From positions 18,166 to 52,439 of the forward strand of contig PBTA01000066.1 of NCBI GenBank assembly GCA_002726395.1: a stretch of 34,274 bases of DNA, read 5' to 3'. The stretch is from Methanobacteriota archaeon (lineage in GTDB: Archaea > Thermoplasmatota > Poseidoniia > Poseidoniales > Poseidoniaceae). The notes beneath the pieces were generated by a model, which saw only the letters and a list, made by a program, of their open reading frames with translations, made no database searches and was not told the origin of the DNA. Positions 7,951 through 16,725 of the stretch are shown in pieces. Positions within the stretch are counted from its first letter, which is position 1. Each line of letters starts with the position of its first letter. The position numbers were made by a program, and so were the translations under genes.

Positions 7951-10155
7951 GTGATGCAGGGGGTTAGGAAGTTAGCATACGCCAAGGCTATCACGCTAAT
8001 GCTGTTGTTTTTTTGCTCAATTTGCAGTTTGTCTGTCAACAAAACTCTAAGCTCAGATAGCCAAGAAAACAATCATGCTCAATTTTCTGAGAATAACTCC
8101 AATATTCACCAGTGGGATATTTTAACAGGCCAGTGGTACAGTATCGAGATTTTTTGTGAGACTTGCACAGCAGAACTTAACTTAGACGAAACAACATTGT
8201 CTGAAGAGTCTAGAATATTTGTTGGCCAAGTGAATGTTTCTGGAAACCTCACATTGATTATTGATAATCCCAATGGAGAAGCGATAGAAATCATTTCACT
8301 AGTTGCGCCAAATGAAACTTATCCAACTATACGGCCTTCACCTGGAGAAATCCATCCACTAGTAGAAGTGTATGATTGTCACAGTAGCGATTCATGTATC
8401 GATCTAGGGTCAAGTTTACTTGCTACTTATGTAGGTAGTGGTGACTTAGGTGAAGAGGTCTACATCAATGGTTTGCTTGATTCTGAACAATCGGAATTTG
8501 TAAGTATTGGTGTGAATATTGGTGATACTCTAGAACTATCCATTGCTTATGCAACCTCAGATATTGATTTCGAGTTATTTTTTCAAGATGAATTAAATGA
8601 ATCGTATTTAGGCAGTATTCTAGCGAGTTCTACATCGACTAATTTCGTTGATAATCAAAATACTGTATTTATCCCAATAAACAGTACTGGTAGAATAATT
8701 ATCAAAGCATCATCTGAAAACATTAACACATTGTGGTCACTCAAAACACTAAACCACCCTCCTGCAAGCACCGCTATGTGGAATTTATCTAGCCAAGATG
8801 AAATCATGGGGCACACGACAAAAACAGTAATTATCGACACTAATGATACTACTGCTGTCATTTTGCATTCTACAAATTTAGCGACTTATTTTTCATACCA
8901 TTGCCTAGTAGGAGGTACTTGGTTATCATCAGGTGATGGAATATTAGAATCGGTCAAAGAAAACTGGCTATTTCCGTTGCCAAACTCTTCTGCTATGAGG
9001 GTGACATTTACTGGTAATGCCTTCCATTTAGTAGCACAAACTAAGACTTTTGCTGACTCTCAAAGTGGTTATGAAGCACCGTCGTTACCACCAATGAGAA
9101 TTAGCACTGATAATTCTTCTTGGCCGACTATTGATTTAACAGAAACTACAACTCACGGGGAATTCACTACCTCTATTGGCGACACATCAGACGTATACAA
9201 AATTGAAATTGATGCTTGGGAAGATTCAGTTCACTTTGTCAAATTTGAAATTGAGGGGGATATTGAATCACTTGAAGTGGAAATGATCGCTAAAGACTTG
9301 GCCGACTGGTCAGAAATTGAATCAAAAACTAAAACAGTTGTCTTTGGAAAATTACAAGTTGCTATGGAATTGCCAAGAGGCACTCACTTTTTCCGTATTT
9401 CATTAATTAACTACACCGATAATATTGATTGGGGCAATTACACACCATCAATCGAATATACAATACTGGCCACTTATCAACTAGTAGATGAGGGTGAAGA
9501 ACCTTGGTTTCCACCAGATGAAAACGCAGAAAAATGGGGTTCTATTGCAAGATGGATCTTAGGATTTTTGTTCCTAATGCCAGCGATATATGTGCTAATT
9601 AGTGTACAGAAGAAAAAGTCATTTGCTCTGCGAATAAAGTCCAAAAAACAACGATTAAATTGGTTGAAATTACAACTTGACAAAGGAGTAAGTCCTAAAC
9701 AAAATCGCCGATTATTGGCAAAATCACTTGAAGCGGTGTCGATACTAGATTGGGAAGAGGCTTGCGAAACGTGGGGTGAGGCAGATGTAACTTATCGAAC
9801 AGATAATGTCGCTATCGCAGCATGGAAACTCGACCCAAGATTGGTAAAAAATGATGGAGCATGGCCGATAATGATCGGTGTTTACATCATCAAGGGAGCT
9901 TGGGAAATATCTGCTCTTAGACTTGACTCACCAAAAGGTCAAGCGTGGAAAATTGTTTCTGTAACTCCAAGGTTCCTGTATTCTGGTGATGAAATATTCT
10001 TGGATTCGATGAATGTTGGCAACAAAACCTTTGTTTCTGTCGAACTAAGTGGGACTGCGACATCAGTAGATATAGAATTAAATGGAAGAATGGATGGAGA
10101 ACCTAGTGCCGCAAGAGTCGCCCAGACATTATACAGACTTAACGAAGAAGAGTGA
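7951..10155 (+). CDS. Surface protein: signal peptide, long ectodomain, one TM helix (about aa 540) and about 190-aa cytosolic C-terminal domain
   Basis: N-terminal hydrophobic stretch AITLMLLFFCSICSL; TM IARWILGFLFLMPAIYVLISV followed by basic KKKSFALRIKSKKQR. The likely start is the ATG at 7954. Confidence 0.75.
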   Translation: MMQGVRKLAYAKAITLMLLFFCSICSLSVNKTLSSDSQENNHAQFSENNSNIHQWDILTGQWYSIEIFCETCTAELNLDETTLSEESRIFVGQVNVSGNLTLIIDNPNGEAIEIISLVAPNETYPTIRPSPGEIHPLVEVYDCHSSDSCIDLGSSLLATYVGSGDLGEEVYINGLLDSEQSEFVSIGVNIGDTLELSIAYATSDIDFELFFQDELNESYLGSILASSTSTNFVDNQNTVFIPINSTGRIIIKASSENINTLWSLKTLNHPPASTAMWNLSSQDEIMGHTTKTVIIDTNDTTAVILHSTNLATYFSYHCLVGGTWLSSGDGILESVKENWLFPLPNSSAMRVTFTGNAFHLVAQTKTFADSQSGYEAPSLPPMRISTDNSSWPTIDLTETTTHGEFTTSIGDTSDVYKIEIDAWEDSVHFVKFEIEGDIESLEVEMIAKDLADWSEIESKTKTVVFGKLQVAMELPRGTHFFRISLINYTDNIDWGNYTPSIEYTILATYQLVDEGEEPWFPPDENAEKWGSIARWILGFLFLMPAIYVLISVQKKKSFALRIKSKKQRLNWLKLQLDKGVSPKQNRRLLAKSLEAVSILDWEEACETWGEADVTYRTDNVAIAAWKLDPRLVKNDGAWPIMIGVYIIKGAWEISALRLDSPKGQAWKIVSVTPRFLYSGDEIFLDSMNVGNKTFVSVELSGTATSVDIELNGRMDGEPSAARVAQTLYRLNEEE

Positions 10156-10159
10156 GATC

Positions 10160-11278
10160 TTATTGGCGTCTTTCTTTAGCATCCTTAACGACGCGTGCTT
10201 CCAATTCGTCTTGAGAAATTTCAACGTCCATTTGTTTAACTAACTTCATGTCTGCTTTACTAATTTTTTTGGGTAAATGTAACTTTACCAACACAACAAC
10301 GTCACCTCTGCCAGAACCTCTTATTCTAGGCAAACCCTTACTGCGAACTTCTATGGTTTTACCCGAATTAGTCATTTTTGGTATCGAAATTTTAAGGTCT
10401 GAGCCATCGATATGGGGCAAAGTAATTGTCGTTCCAGTAACTAAATCAGCATACAGTAATGGTAAAGACATAATTAAATCTGAACCTGAACGTTCAAACC
10501 AAGGATGCTCTTCAACTTCAAGTTCAATAAATAGATCGCCGTTCTCGCCTTTTCCTCGATGTGCAGGTTCTCCCTTGCCTCGCATTCTTAGCCTTGTTCC
10601 GTCCTCAGCACCTCGAGGAACATTGAAGCGTAATTTGGTTTCCTTTATCTCTTGACCAGAACCATTACATGATTTGCATTTTGTCTTGATTAATTGACCC
10701 ACACCCGAACAAGTTGGACAATCTCTGATTACATCTTGAACGAAAGGACCAACTTGCTGACGTGCTCTAATTTTACCTTGACCACCACAATTACTGCAGG
10801 AAATGATGTCACCATCTTCCGCACCAGTTCCATTGCAAGGCTCACACTTTGCCGGCAAGTCTATGACTAATTCTTCACTAGTTCCTTCAAACACTGATTC
10901 AATGGTTATTGAATATCTCACAATTACATCATTACCACGGTTTCGTGACCTGCGCCCTCCACCACCAAAAAAACTGGAGAAGAAGTCTCCTCCAAGTATG
11001 TCATCTAAATTGATGTTGAATGAACCACCACCAAAACCACCAAACGGCGAACCACTAGGTCCATTATGCCCGTAGCGGTCATACATTTGACGCTTTTCTG
11101 AATCAGAAAGAACTGCGTATGCTTCTTGGATTTCCTTAAATTTATCCTCAGCATCTTCTTCTGTACTTCGGTCAGGATGATATTTTCTTGCAAGACTTCG
11201 AAAGGCATTCTTCAACTCTTTATCGCCTGCAGATTTATCAACACCGAGTACTTCGTAATAATCACGTTTCTCAGACAT
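10160..11278 (-). CDS. dnaJ: Chaperone protein DnaJ (type I, with zinc fingers)
   Basis: J domain with HPD (KYHPDRSTEEDAEDKFKEIQEAYAVLSD), Gly/Phe region, four CxxCxGxG-like repeats (CEPCNGTG, CSNCGGQG, CPTCSGVG, CKSCNGSG). SD-like AAGGGGG upstream of the ATG. Confidence 0.96.
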   Translation of the reverse strand: MSEKRDYYEVLGVDKSAGDKELKNAFRSLARKYHPDRSTEEDAEDKFKEIQEAYAVLSDSEKRQMYDRYGHNGPSGSPFGGFGGGSFNINLDDILGGDFFSSFFGGGGRRSRNRGNDVIVRYSITIESVFEGTSEELVIDLPAKCEPCNGTGAEDGDIISCSNCGGQGKIRARQQVGPFVQDVIRDCPTCSGVGQLIKTKCKSCNGSGQEIKETKLRFNVPRGAEDGTRLRMRGKGEPAHRGKGENGDLFIELEVEEHPWFERSGSDLIMSLPLLYADLVTGTTITLPHIDGSDLKISIPKMTNSGKTIEVRSKGLPRIRGSGRGDVVVLVKLHLPKKISKADMKLVKQMDVEISQDELEARVVKDAKERRQ

Positions 11279-11341
11279 TAAAATCCCCCTTCATGCTTCC
11301 GGATAACACAATGTCTTTCAATATCTCGGATAAAATTTGGT

Positions 11342-12370
11342 TCAAATAACATCAAGACCACAATTATCACAAAACCTGTCACCAGATTTGATAGGATAAT
11401 TACAGCCCCTACATCGGGGTTGCTGAACGCTTGCTGGGGCAGCAAATGTCTGCTGATTGCTACTAGGCAGCATAGCCATGGACTCGATTGATTGGTTGGA
11501 GTTATTGCCAACATTTGGTGGCGCAAAAGCAGAATAATTTTTGCTTACTAAAGCAGGTGCTTTTTGAGATATCGACTGTTCCGCCATTTCTGGAGTTTCT
11601 GGTTCTGTATTTTCCGAATATGAAACTTCAGAATCGGGTTCAATCGCGACTTCATTGCGCTCATACTGAATTGGAGCTTGTGGTTTCACCGCTTTTACCG
11701 GAGCGGCTTCAGCCGCTGCATTAAGAGCTGCCATCCTTTTTTGTTCCCTTGATTCAACAGAAGAATTCCCGCGGAATAAACCAGAAATAACATCGAGAAA
11801 CTTATCCATTGGACTTGCTTTTCTAGTAGCCCCAATAGTTGCCGTGATCTCTTGTTCATCAAACGTCGATTTGCCCGAAACACGCCTAGTTGCTTCAACA
11901 ATCGTTTTTGATTCATTTAGCATATCAACATCTACTTTATTTTCATCAGACAATTCCATTTCAGGTGATTCTGTAGAGATTTGAGAGACATTTCTGGTTA
12001 AATTTGTTGAATCATCTAATCTCTCAGATAGTTCTGCATTACTTTGCCAAACTCCAGCCTCTTCAGCAGCATATGTTTTCTTCATTTTTTTCATTACTTT
12101 GGAACGACGGTATTCATAATCCTTAACTGTATTAGATTTACGATAGATAAAAATTCCAACTAGCGTCCCCAGTAGGTAATAGGGTACCATCAATAATGGT
12201 TCAATTTTGAATACGTCGCGCAGTGGAGTAACAATTACATGAAAAAATCCCAATAACAATATTGGCAGGATAGCAACACTTTGCGAACTAAGTGACTTTT
12301 CTACCATTGTACTCATCTCTTGAAATTGGGCATTGTTATTGTAAGTTCCCGTTATTTGATTCTCTATCAT
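11342..12370 (-). CDS. Membrane protein with disordered linker and C-terminal zinc ribbon
   Basis: Two N-terminal hydrophobic helices (SVAILPILLLGFFHVIV, LLMVPYYLLGTLVGIFIY), long low-complexity linker, C-terminal CRGCNYPIKSGDRFCDNCGLDVI. Start uncertain: the ORF start overlaps the upstream GT gene by 35 nt, and an ATG at 12316 would remove the overlap. Confidence 0.75.
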   Translation of the reverse strand: MIENQITGTYNNNAQFQEMSTMVEKSLSSQSVAILPILLLGFFHVIVTPLRDVFKIEPLLMVPYYLLGTLVGIFIYRKSNTVKDYEYRRSKVMKKMKKTYAAEEAGVWQSNAELSERLDDSTNLTRNVSQISTESPEMELSDENKVDVDMLNESKTIVEATRRVSGKSTFDEQEITATIGATRKASPMDKFLDVISGLFRGNSSVESREQKRMAALNAAAEAAPVKAVKPQAPIQYERNEVAIEPDSEVSYSENTEPETPEMAEQSISQKAPALVSKNYSAFAPPNVGNNSNQSIESMAMLPSSNQQTFAAPASVQQPRCRGCNYPIKSGDRFCDNCGLDVI

Positions 12371-13388
12371 TGAAAGAACTAGGTTTACCGATTATTCCGT
12401 AAACTAAACCAAGTGAAAACATTGTATGAAGTAAAAATATGCAGATTGGCAGACCCACGAGTAATGATAGCCTTCGCTTTAGCAAGACTAATCTTAGTGA
12501 TTCTAGCAATAATACAGCGCCATATAGTGTGGCTGGAAAATACCAAAATTGGTTAGATTTAACCAATAAGAATAATGTCAATATGACTCCAAACCAAGGG
12601 AGTATTTCCCTTATGCTAAACCTTTTTGGATGTTTCCTAACAATTCGTGTCCGCCAATAACCATATCTAAAACCCATCTTAGACCAACTCTTCAAAGATT
12701 TACGCTTTGTCATATTAACCTCTACTAGATCTGTTTTGAATAGCAGGAATCCTGCATCGATCATTCGCATTGACAGGTCACTATCTTGGCTAGTGATAAA
12801 GTCTGTATCCCAACCACCAATCTGCTCAATTGCTGTACGGCTATGAAGACAGAACGCAGGAACAGAGGTTTGCACTGTACCTGTAAAATTATCAAATTGA
12901 CCCGAACCGCTGCCAAACGGAGATAGTAGTGCACCTTCAACCCATGATTCCACTAATTCTAACTGTCCCAAACGGGATGAAACTTTACACCCAAGTGCAC
13001 CAATTGGTTGCTCATTGACAGACTCTAATCTCGCCATTTCCTCCAGTAATATCGCTATGTGATTCTTCTTTACTGTACAATGACCGATTATTTCCAAAAA
13101 ATATTTCACTGAATTTGGAACTAAATCCATGGCCAAATTTCTCGCTTCTGCAACATATTTACCAGCATTTTTAGTAAGGATTATTTCGGGACCTTCGGTG
13201 TTTTGTTCAATGAATTGTTCAATGAGTTTTACAGACTGATCTGTTGACCCTCCATCTAAAACAACGACGATATGTTGTTCAAAAGAAACAGTTTGATTAA
13301 CTAGTGAACTAAGACATGCAATGATACTATCTTGCTCATTTAGTATCGGTATTACTGTTGCCACTAAAGGATTAGTTGCTCCAGTCAT
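12336..13388 (-). CDS. Glycosyltransferase family 2, membrane-associated (ExoA-like)
   Basis: VATVIPILNEQDSIIACLSSLVNQTVSFEQHIVVVLDGGSTDQSV is a GT2 GT-A fold; GGWDTDFITSQDSDLSMRM acceptor-side motif; C-terminal TM helices. Confidence 0.88.
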   Translation of the reverse strand: MTGATNPLVATVIPILNEQDSIIACLSSLVNQTVSFEQHIVVVLDGGSTDQSVKLIEQFIEQNTEGPEIILTKNAGKYVAEARNLAMDLVPNSVKYFLEIIGHCTVKKNHIAILLEEMARLESVNEQPIGALGCKVSSRLGQLELVESWVEGALLSPFGSGSGQFDNFTGTVQTSVPAFCLHSRTAIEQIGGWDTDFITSQDSDLSMRMIDAGFLLFKTDLVEVNMTKRKSLKSWSKMGFRYGYWRTRIVRKHPKRFSIREILPWFGVILTLFLLVKSNQFWYFPATLYGAVLLLESLRLVLLKRRLSLLVGLPICIFLLHTMFSLGLVYGIIGKPSSFNDRESNNGNLQ

Positions 13389-13458
13389 GTCAGTGGATTA
13401 GTGTAGACGATTTCATACTTACTCGTAATTTTAAACAAATGAACAGTTTGAAGAGGAA

Positions 13459-13989
13459 TTGTCCACTAGCCGTGATGTGTCAGCACCACGCGTTATGTTG
13501 AATGGCCTAGATGAGGGAATCGAAGTCATAATTTCAACAACAATATCAGGTGCTGAGTCACCAACCCTTGTTCTTGAGAGTGTGCAGAATATTTTTCCAG
13601 ATTTTACTGCTGATGAATTTACTGAGCCCACATTTGGTGTTGCTAATAAATATCATTGGATAAATGAACAAATTTCTTTGAATAATTTTCTCCAAATGGT
13701 TCACAAACAAGCCATTTTGGATACTGCTCTAGATGTGATGAGTCTGAATCTGAAAAACCAGCAAACTAGTTTCCAATTACTAAGGCAAGCAAGTATTGCC
13801 AGTAAAATAGCATTCAATCTAGAACAAGGTAACCCACTAGGTGGAGTAATCAATGTTGAACTGAAAGGTGAGAATCTAGCAGACTGGCTTGAAGCAGCAA
13901 CCTGGCATAAAGGAAGAGACGCCGTACCAAAAAGAATCAATGACGAACGTCAAATGGATTTAGATGGTGAAGCTTCTACTTGGATTTGA
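13459..13989 (+). CDS. UPF0201 (COG1325)-family archaeal protein
   Basis: IEVIISTTISGAESPTLVLESVQNIFPDF ... LNNFLQMVHKQAILDTALDVMSLNLKNQQTSFQLLRQASIASKIAFN... GNPLGGVINVEL. A more likely start is the ATG at 13495 (MLNGLDEG). Confidence 0.7.
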   Translation: MSTSRDVSAPRVMLNGLDEGIEVIISTTISGAESPTLVLESVQNIFPDFTADEFTEPTFGVANKYHWINEQISLNNFLQMVHKQAILDTALDVMSLNLKNQQTSFQLLRQASIASKIAFNLEQGNPLGGVINVELKGENLADWLEAATWHKGRDAVPKRINDERQMDLDGEASTWI

Positions 13990-14995
13990 GATTCCTAAGA
14001 ACTTCTAGAGCTGCATCCTTGTCTGCGCCCAATAACTCAATATCTTCGATACTATCAAACCATGATATCTTGTCATGTGAAGTCCATTCTTCATGATTAT
14101 TATAACGATTATTTGGCTCCAAAATCAGTTGCATAATCTGCAAATCAATACATAACTCGTCATATTCAAAATACCAATTACCAAAGTTTGAACTGTCAAC
14201 TACATCCCAATTAAACTCCTCTTTTATCTCTCTAGTTATTGCCTCTTCAAGTGACTCATTGGCCTCAACTTTACCACCAGGGAATTCCCATTTACCAGGC
14301 ATTTTTGATGAACCATTACGACGGGCCAACAGCATTTTTTTGTTATCGGTGATTAATCCACCAACTACTTCAATGACCGGTTTGAAAAAAAGCCTACTAA
14401 TTACTTGATATAATGATGCGAGAGATTCTTCTACAGAGATATACTGCTCACTTGGCAAATGGATAAAACAACATGGAATCTGATTTTTTAAACCTTTAAC
14501 CGCTAATTTAGACAACGTTTGGTAATATGTCTCATTGCAAATAAAACTACCAGCATCGTTTGATTTGGTAATATGTTTGATTGGTGGATAAGATAATCGT
14601 TGTATTACAGAATCATTGGCATAGATATCGTGTTCACCTAGCCTAACATCATTAACCATGCGCCCAGAATTATCGCGAATTCTCATATCGAGATTATTTT
14701 TAGCAGTGGTTTCAAGTCTGATTTTATCACTTGAGTCACACAAACCAAGATGTATTATTGCGTCCCAAATTTCACCCTCATCCAATCTTTTGGCAATTGC
14801 GTTACTGCCATCATTATCTACCGTTAAAATAATTTTTTCAACGTAAATTTCTTGACCTTGAAGTGTGGCATTTCGCAAGCCACTCCATGGATCAAAGACG
14901 GTAACCATTTCTGGTACTTTTGCCAGTACATCCTTGGAAATATTGGAATTATGGTTGCCGAATGGTTCGAATCCTGTGACCAATATTCGTCCCAT
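13976..14995 (-). CDS. Fusion protein: N-terminal pyroglutamyl peptidase I (Pcp, C15)-like domain + C-terminal NUDIX hydrolase
   Basis: Pcp motifs: ILVTGFEPFGNHNSNIS, GLCDSSDKIRLETTAKN, SNDAGSFICNETYY (Cys), CCFIHLPS (His). NUDIX box: GGKVEANESLEEAITREIKEEFNW. Both lie in one continuous 339-aa frame. Confidence 0.88.
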   Translation of the reverse strand: MGRILVTGFEPFGNHNSNISKDVLAKVPEMVTVFDPWSGLRNATLQGQEIYVEKIILTVDNDGSNAIAKRLDEGEIWDAIIHLGLCDSSDKIRLETTAKNNLDMRIRDNSGRMVNDVRLGEHDIYANDSVIQRLSYPPIKHITKSNDAGSFICNETYYQTLSKLAVKGLKNQIPCCFIHLPSEQYISVEESLASLYQVISRLFFKPVIEVVGGLITDNKKMLLARRNGSSKMPGKWEFPGGKVEANESLEEAITREIKEEFNWDVVDSSNFGNWYFEYDELCIDLQIMQLILEPNNRYNNHEEWTSHDKISWFDSIEDIELLGADKDAALEVLRNLKSK

Positions 14996-15088
14996 GAAAC
15001 CCCCAATCAGTGCTTACTTTTGACCTGTTCGTGTTCATTTATGCGTTATATTGACATGCAATTAGCATTTGGTGGTAATTGAGCCACC

Positions 15089-15430
15089 ATGAATGATTCT
15101 CAATTTGTCAAAATTGAAGATAAGCCCGAAGAGGGTGTTACAGGACTCAAAATTTTCCGCCAGATTTGGAAAGAAATGACACTAGGAGTTGGTTTTTGGG
15201 GAGCATTGCGGCCTTTGTTTGCTGCAATTTTGGCTGCTGTTCCTTTCTTCTTTATCGGGCAACATTTCAATAGAAAGCATCAGAAAGCCTTTGACTGGAC
15301 ATTACTACAAATCCCGCTGGCTTTGACAGTAGTATTGTGGTTTGTTCTGTGGTTCTACTCGATATTTGACGCTTGGAGAGAGGCAACTAGATTTGTGGCG
15401 GAAAAAAATAATCAATTTGTCCACAATTGA
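15089..15430 (+). CDS. Small two-TM membrane protein
   Basis: GALRPLFAAILAAVPFFFIGQHF and LLQIPLALTVVLWFVLWFYSIF hydrophobic helices; ATG start, upstream TATA-like element. Confidence 0.65.
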   Translation: MNDSQFVKIEDKPEEGVTGLKIFRQIWKEMTLGVGFWGALRPLFAAILAAVPFFFIGQHFNRKHQKAFDWTLLQIPLALTVVLWFVLWFYSIFDAWREATRFVAEKNNQFVHN

Positions 15431-15434
15431 TTAT
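15408..15434. terminator. Candidate bidirectional hairpin in overlapping 3' ends of convergent genes
   Basis: ATAATCAATT-TGTCCAC-AATTGATTAT: perfect 10-bp arms, 7-nt loop, containing the stop codons of both genes (15412-15414 minus, 15428-15430 plus). Confidence 0.5.
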
Positions 15435-16197
15435 CAGTCTCGATTTCACCGCTTAACATACCTGCAAGATCATTGAGGTCATCAGAATCAAAATCATCGG
15501 GCAATTGACCGGTTATGATGTTGCCAATATTGGCTGACTCGATGGCCCAATACATTACTGAATCTTCGTTATTTGAATGGCCTTTATGTTCTTCATCCTC
15601 ATGGTCTACCGGAGATTGGTAAACTAAGTTAACCAGTCCAAGTAGGTGGCCAAATTCATGAACTAACACGCTATTTTCAATCTCTTCAGATGACGGACGA
15701 TTGAAAATTGGACCTTCTGCATCATCAACACTTTCACCAAAAATTGCAACTGTTGATGCATCTACAGCTACGCCGAGAACACCGTCATTAGCATATTGAC
15801 CAGACGGGAAAATTGCTTGCCAATAAAGGGTTGATCCAGTTTGTGGATCTTCTGACTTTTTATCCCAGCTTTTGTCTCTTACATCGCTTGAGGACCATTG
15901 ACCTTCATGCTCAAAATTAGTTTCTGTAAGAAGTATCTCGATACCTTGTGGCTTATTGCATACCTGTTCAAGACGAGTTTTTAGCAACTCTGTGGAGCTT
16001 TGTTCTGGCATATAACCAGCTTCATAATCAATCTCCACAACTAGGGAGGTATATTTGGCATCACTAAGACAAGCAAGGGTTAGTCCTCCAGGTATTCCTT
16101 TTTCCACATATGTAGAATCATTACCGAAGCAACCCGAAAGACCGGCACTAACCAAGAGCATAACAAGTAGTACAGAGATAGAGTATTTGCCTGCCAT
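15412..16197 (-). CDS. Putative lipoprotein zinc metalloprotease (zincin with HExxHxxGLVN motif)
   Basis: Signal/lipobox LLVMLLVSAGLSGC; ENSVLVHEFGHLLGLVNLVYQSPVDHEDEEHKGHSNNEDSVMYWAIE: HExxH plus His-rich segment and Met-turn-like SVMYW. Confidence 0.8.
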   Translation of the reverse strand: MAGKYSISVLLVMLLVSAGLSGCFGNDSTYVEKGIPGGLTLACLSDAKYTSLVVEIDYEAGYMPEQSSTELLKTRLEQVCNKPQGIEILLTETNFEHEGQWSSSDVRDKSWDKKSEDPQTGSTLYWQAIFPSGQYANDGVLGVAVDASTVAIFGESVDDAEGPIFNRPSSEEIENSVLVHEFGHLLGLVNLVYQSPVDHEDEEHKGHSNNEDSVMYWAIESANIGNIITGQLPDDFDSDDLNDLAGMLSGEIETDNQLWTN

Positions 16198-16221
16198 GGA
16201 ATCGCCTAAAATGTCATTGTT

Positions 16222-16230
16222 AAAAAAAAA
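16222..16230 (-). terminator. Candidate oligo-T (U9) intrinsic terminator after the 163-aa ORF
   Basis: Nine consecutive A on the + strand (T9 on the - strand) starting 3 nt after the stop codon of the 16234-16680 minus-strand gene; oligo-U tracts are an established archaeal intrinsic terminator signal. Confidence 0.45.
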
Positions 16231-16233
16231 TTG

Positions 16234-16725
16234 TCACCAATCTTCTGGAATCTCAAAGGGAGAAAAAAGTTGACCTGGCGATATGATGTTAGATAACTGG
16301 CTTCTTGCTAGATGTTCCCACATTCTTAGGGCGGAAATACCGTCGGTAAGGATCATTTCTGTTTCTACCATAGTCACTCTGATTAGAGTCATCAAAATAT
16401 CCATCCTATCTTCATCAACAACAGATAAAATTTTATCAACACTTAGCGAAGACGCCACATCCTCATTGATCGGTTTCCTAATCGGCCACTGGTGCTTCAA
16501 CTTCTCTGGAATTTCACTGTTGGTATTGGATGCATGTTCATTTAGTGATGTAAGCATCGGCGAAAGCATATTTTGTATAACTATACTTACTTCAACTAAG
16601 GGCATATTAAGTTGTTTTATCAAATTAACAACACGCTCTTGAAGAGTCACTAAACCCTCTACGGCATCATCTGACATATTTCCACCAACTTTAGTTGCCT
16701 TCTCAACCAGTCTGCCTTGAGTCAT
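16234..16725 (-). CDS. Hypothetical protein (likely start at 16680, MSDDAVEG...)
   Basis: Open frame between the TT3-repeat gene and the lipoprotein gene on the same strand; the internal ATG at 16680 avoids overlap with the upstream gene. No family recognised. Confidence 0.55.
   Translation of the reverse strand: MTQGRLVEKATKVGGNMSDDAVEGLVTLQERVVNLIKQLNMPLVEVSIVIQNMLSPMLTSLNEHASNTNSEIPEKLKHQWPIRKPINEDVASSLSVDKILSVVDEDRMDILMTLIRVTMVETEMILTDGISALRMWEHLARSQLSNIISPGQLFSPFEIPEDW

Noticed and set aside
10248-11075. Plus-strand ORFs (135 and 90 aa) across dnaJ
   Set aside because: Antisense to strongly supported dnaJ; Pro/Ser-rich shadow ORFs.
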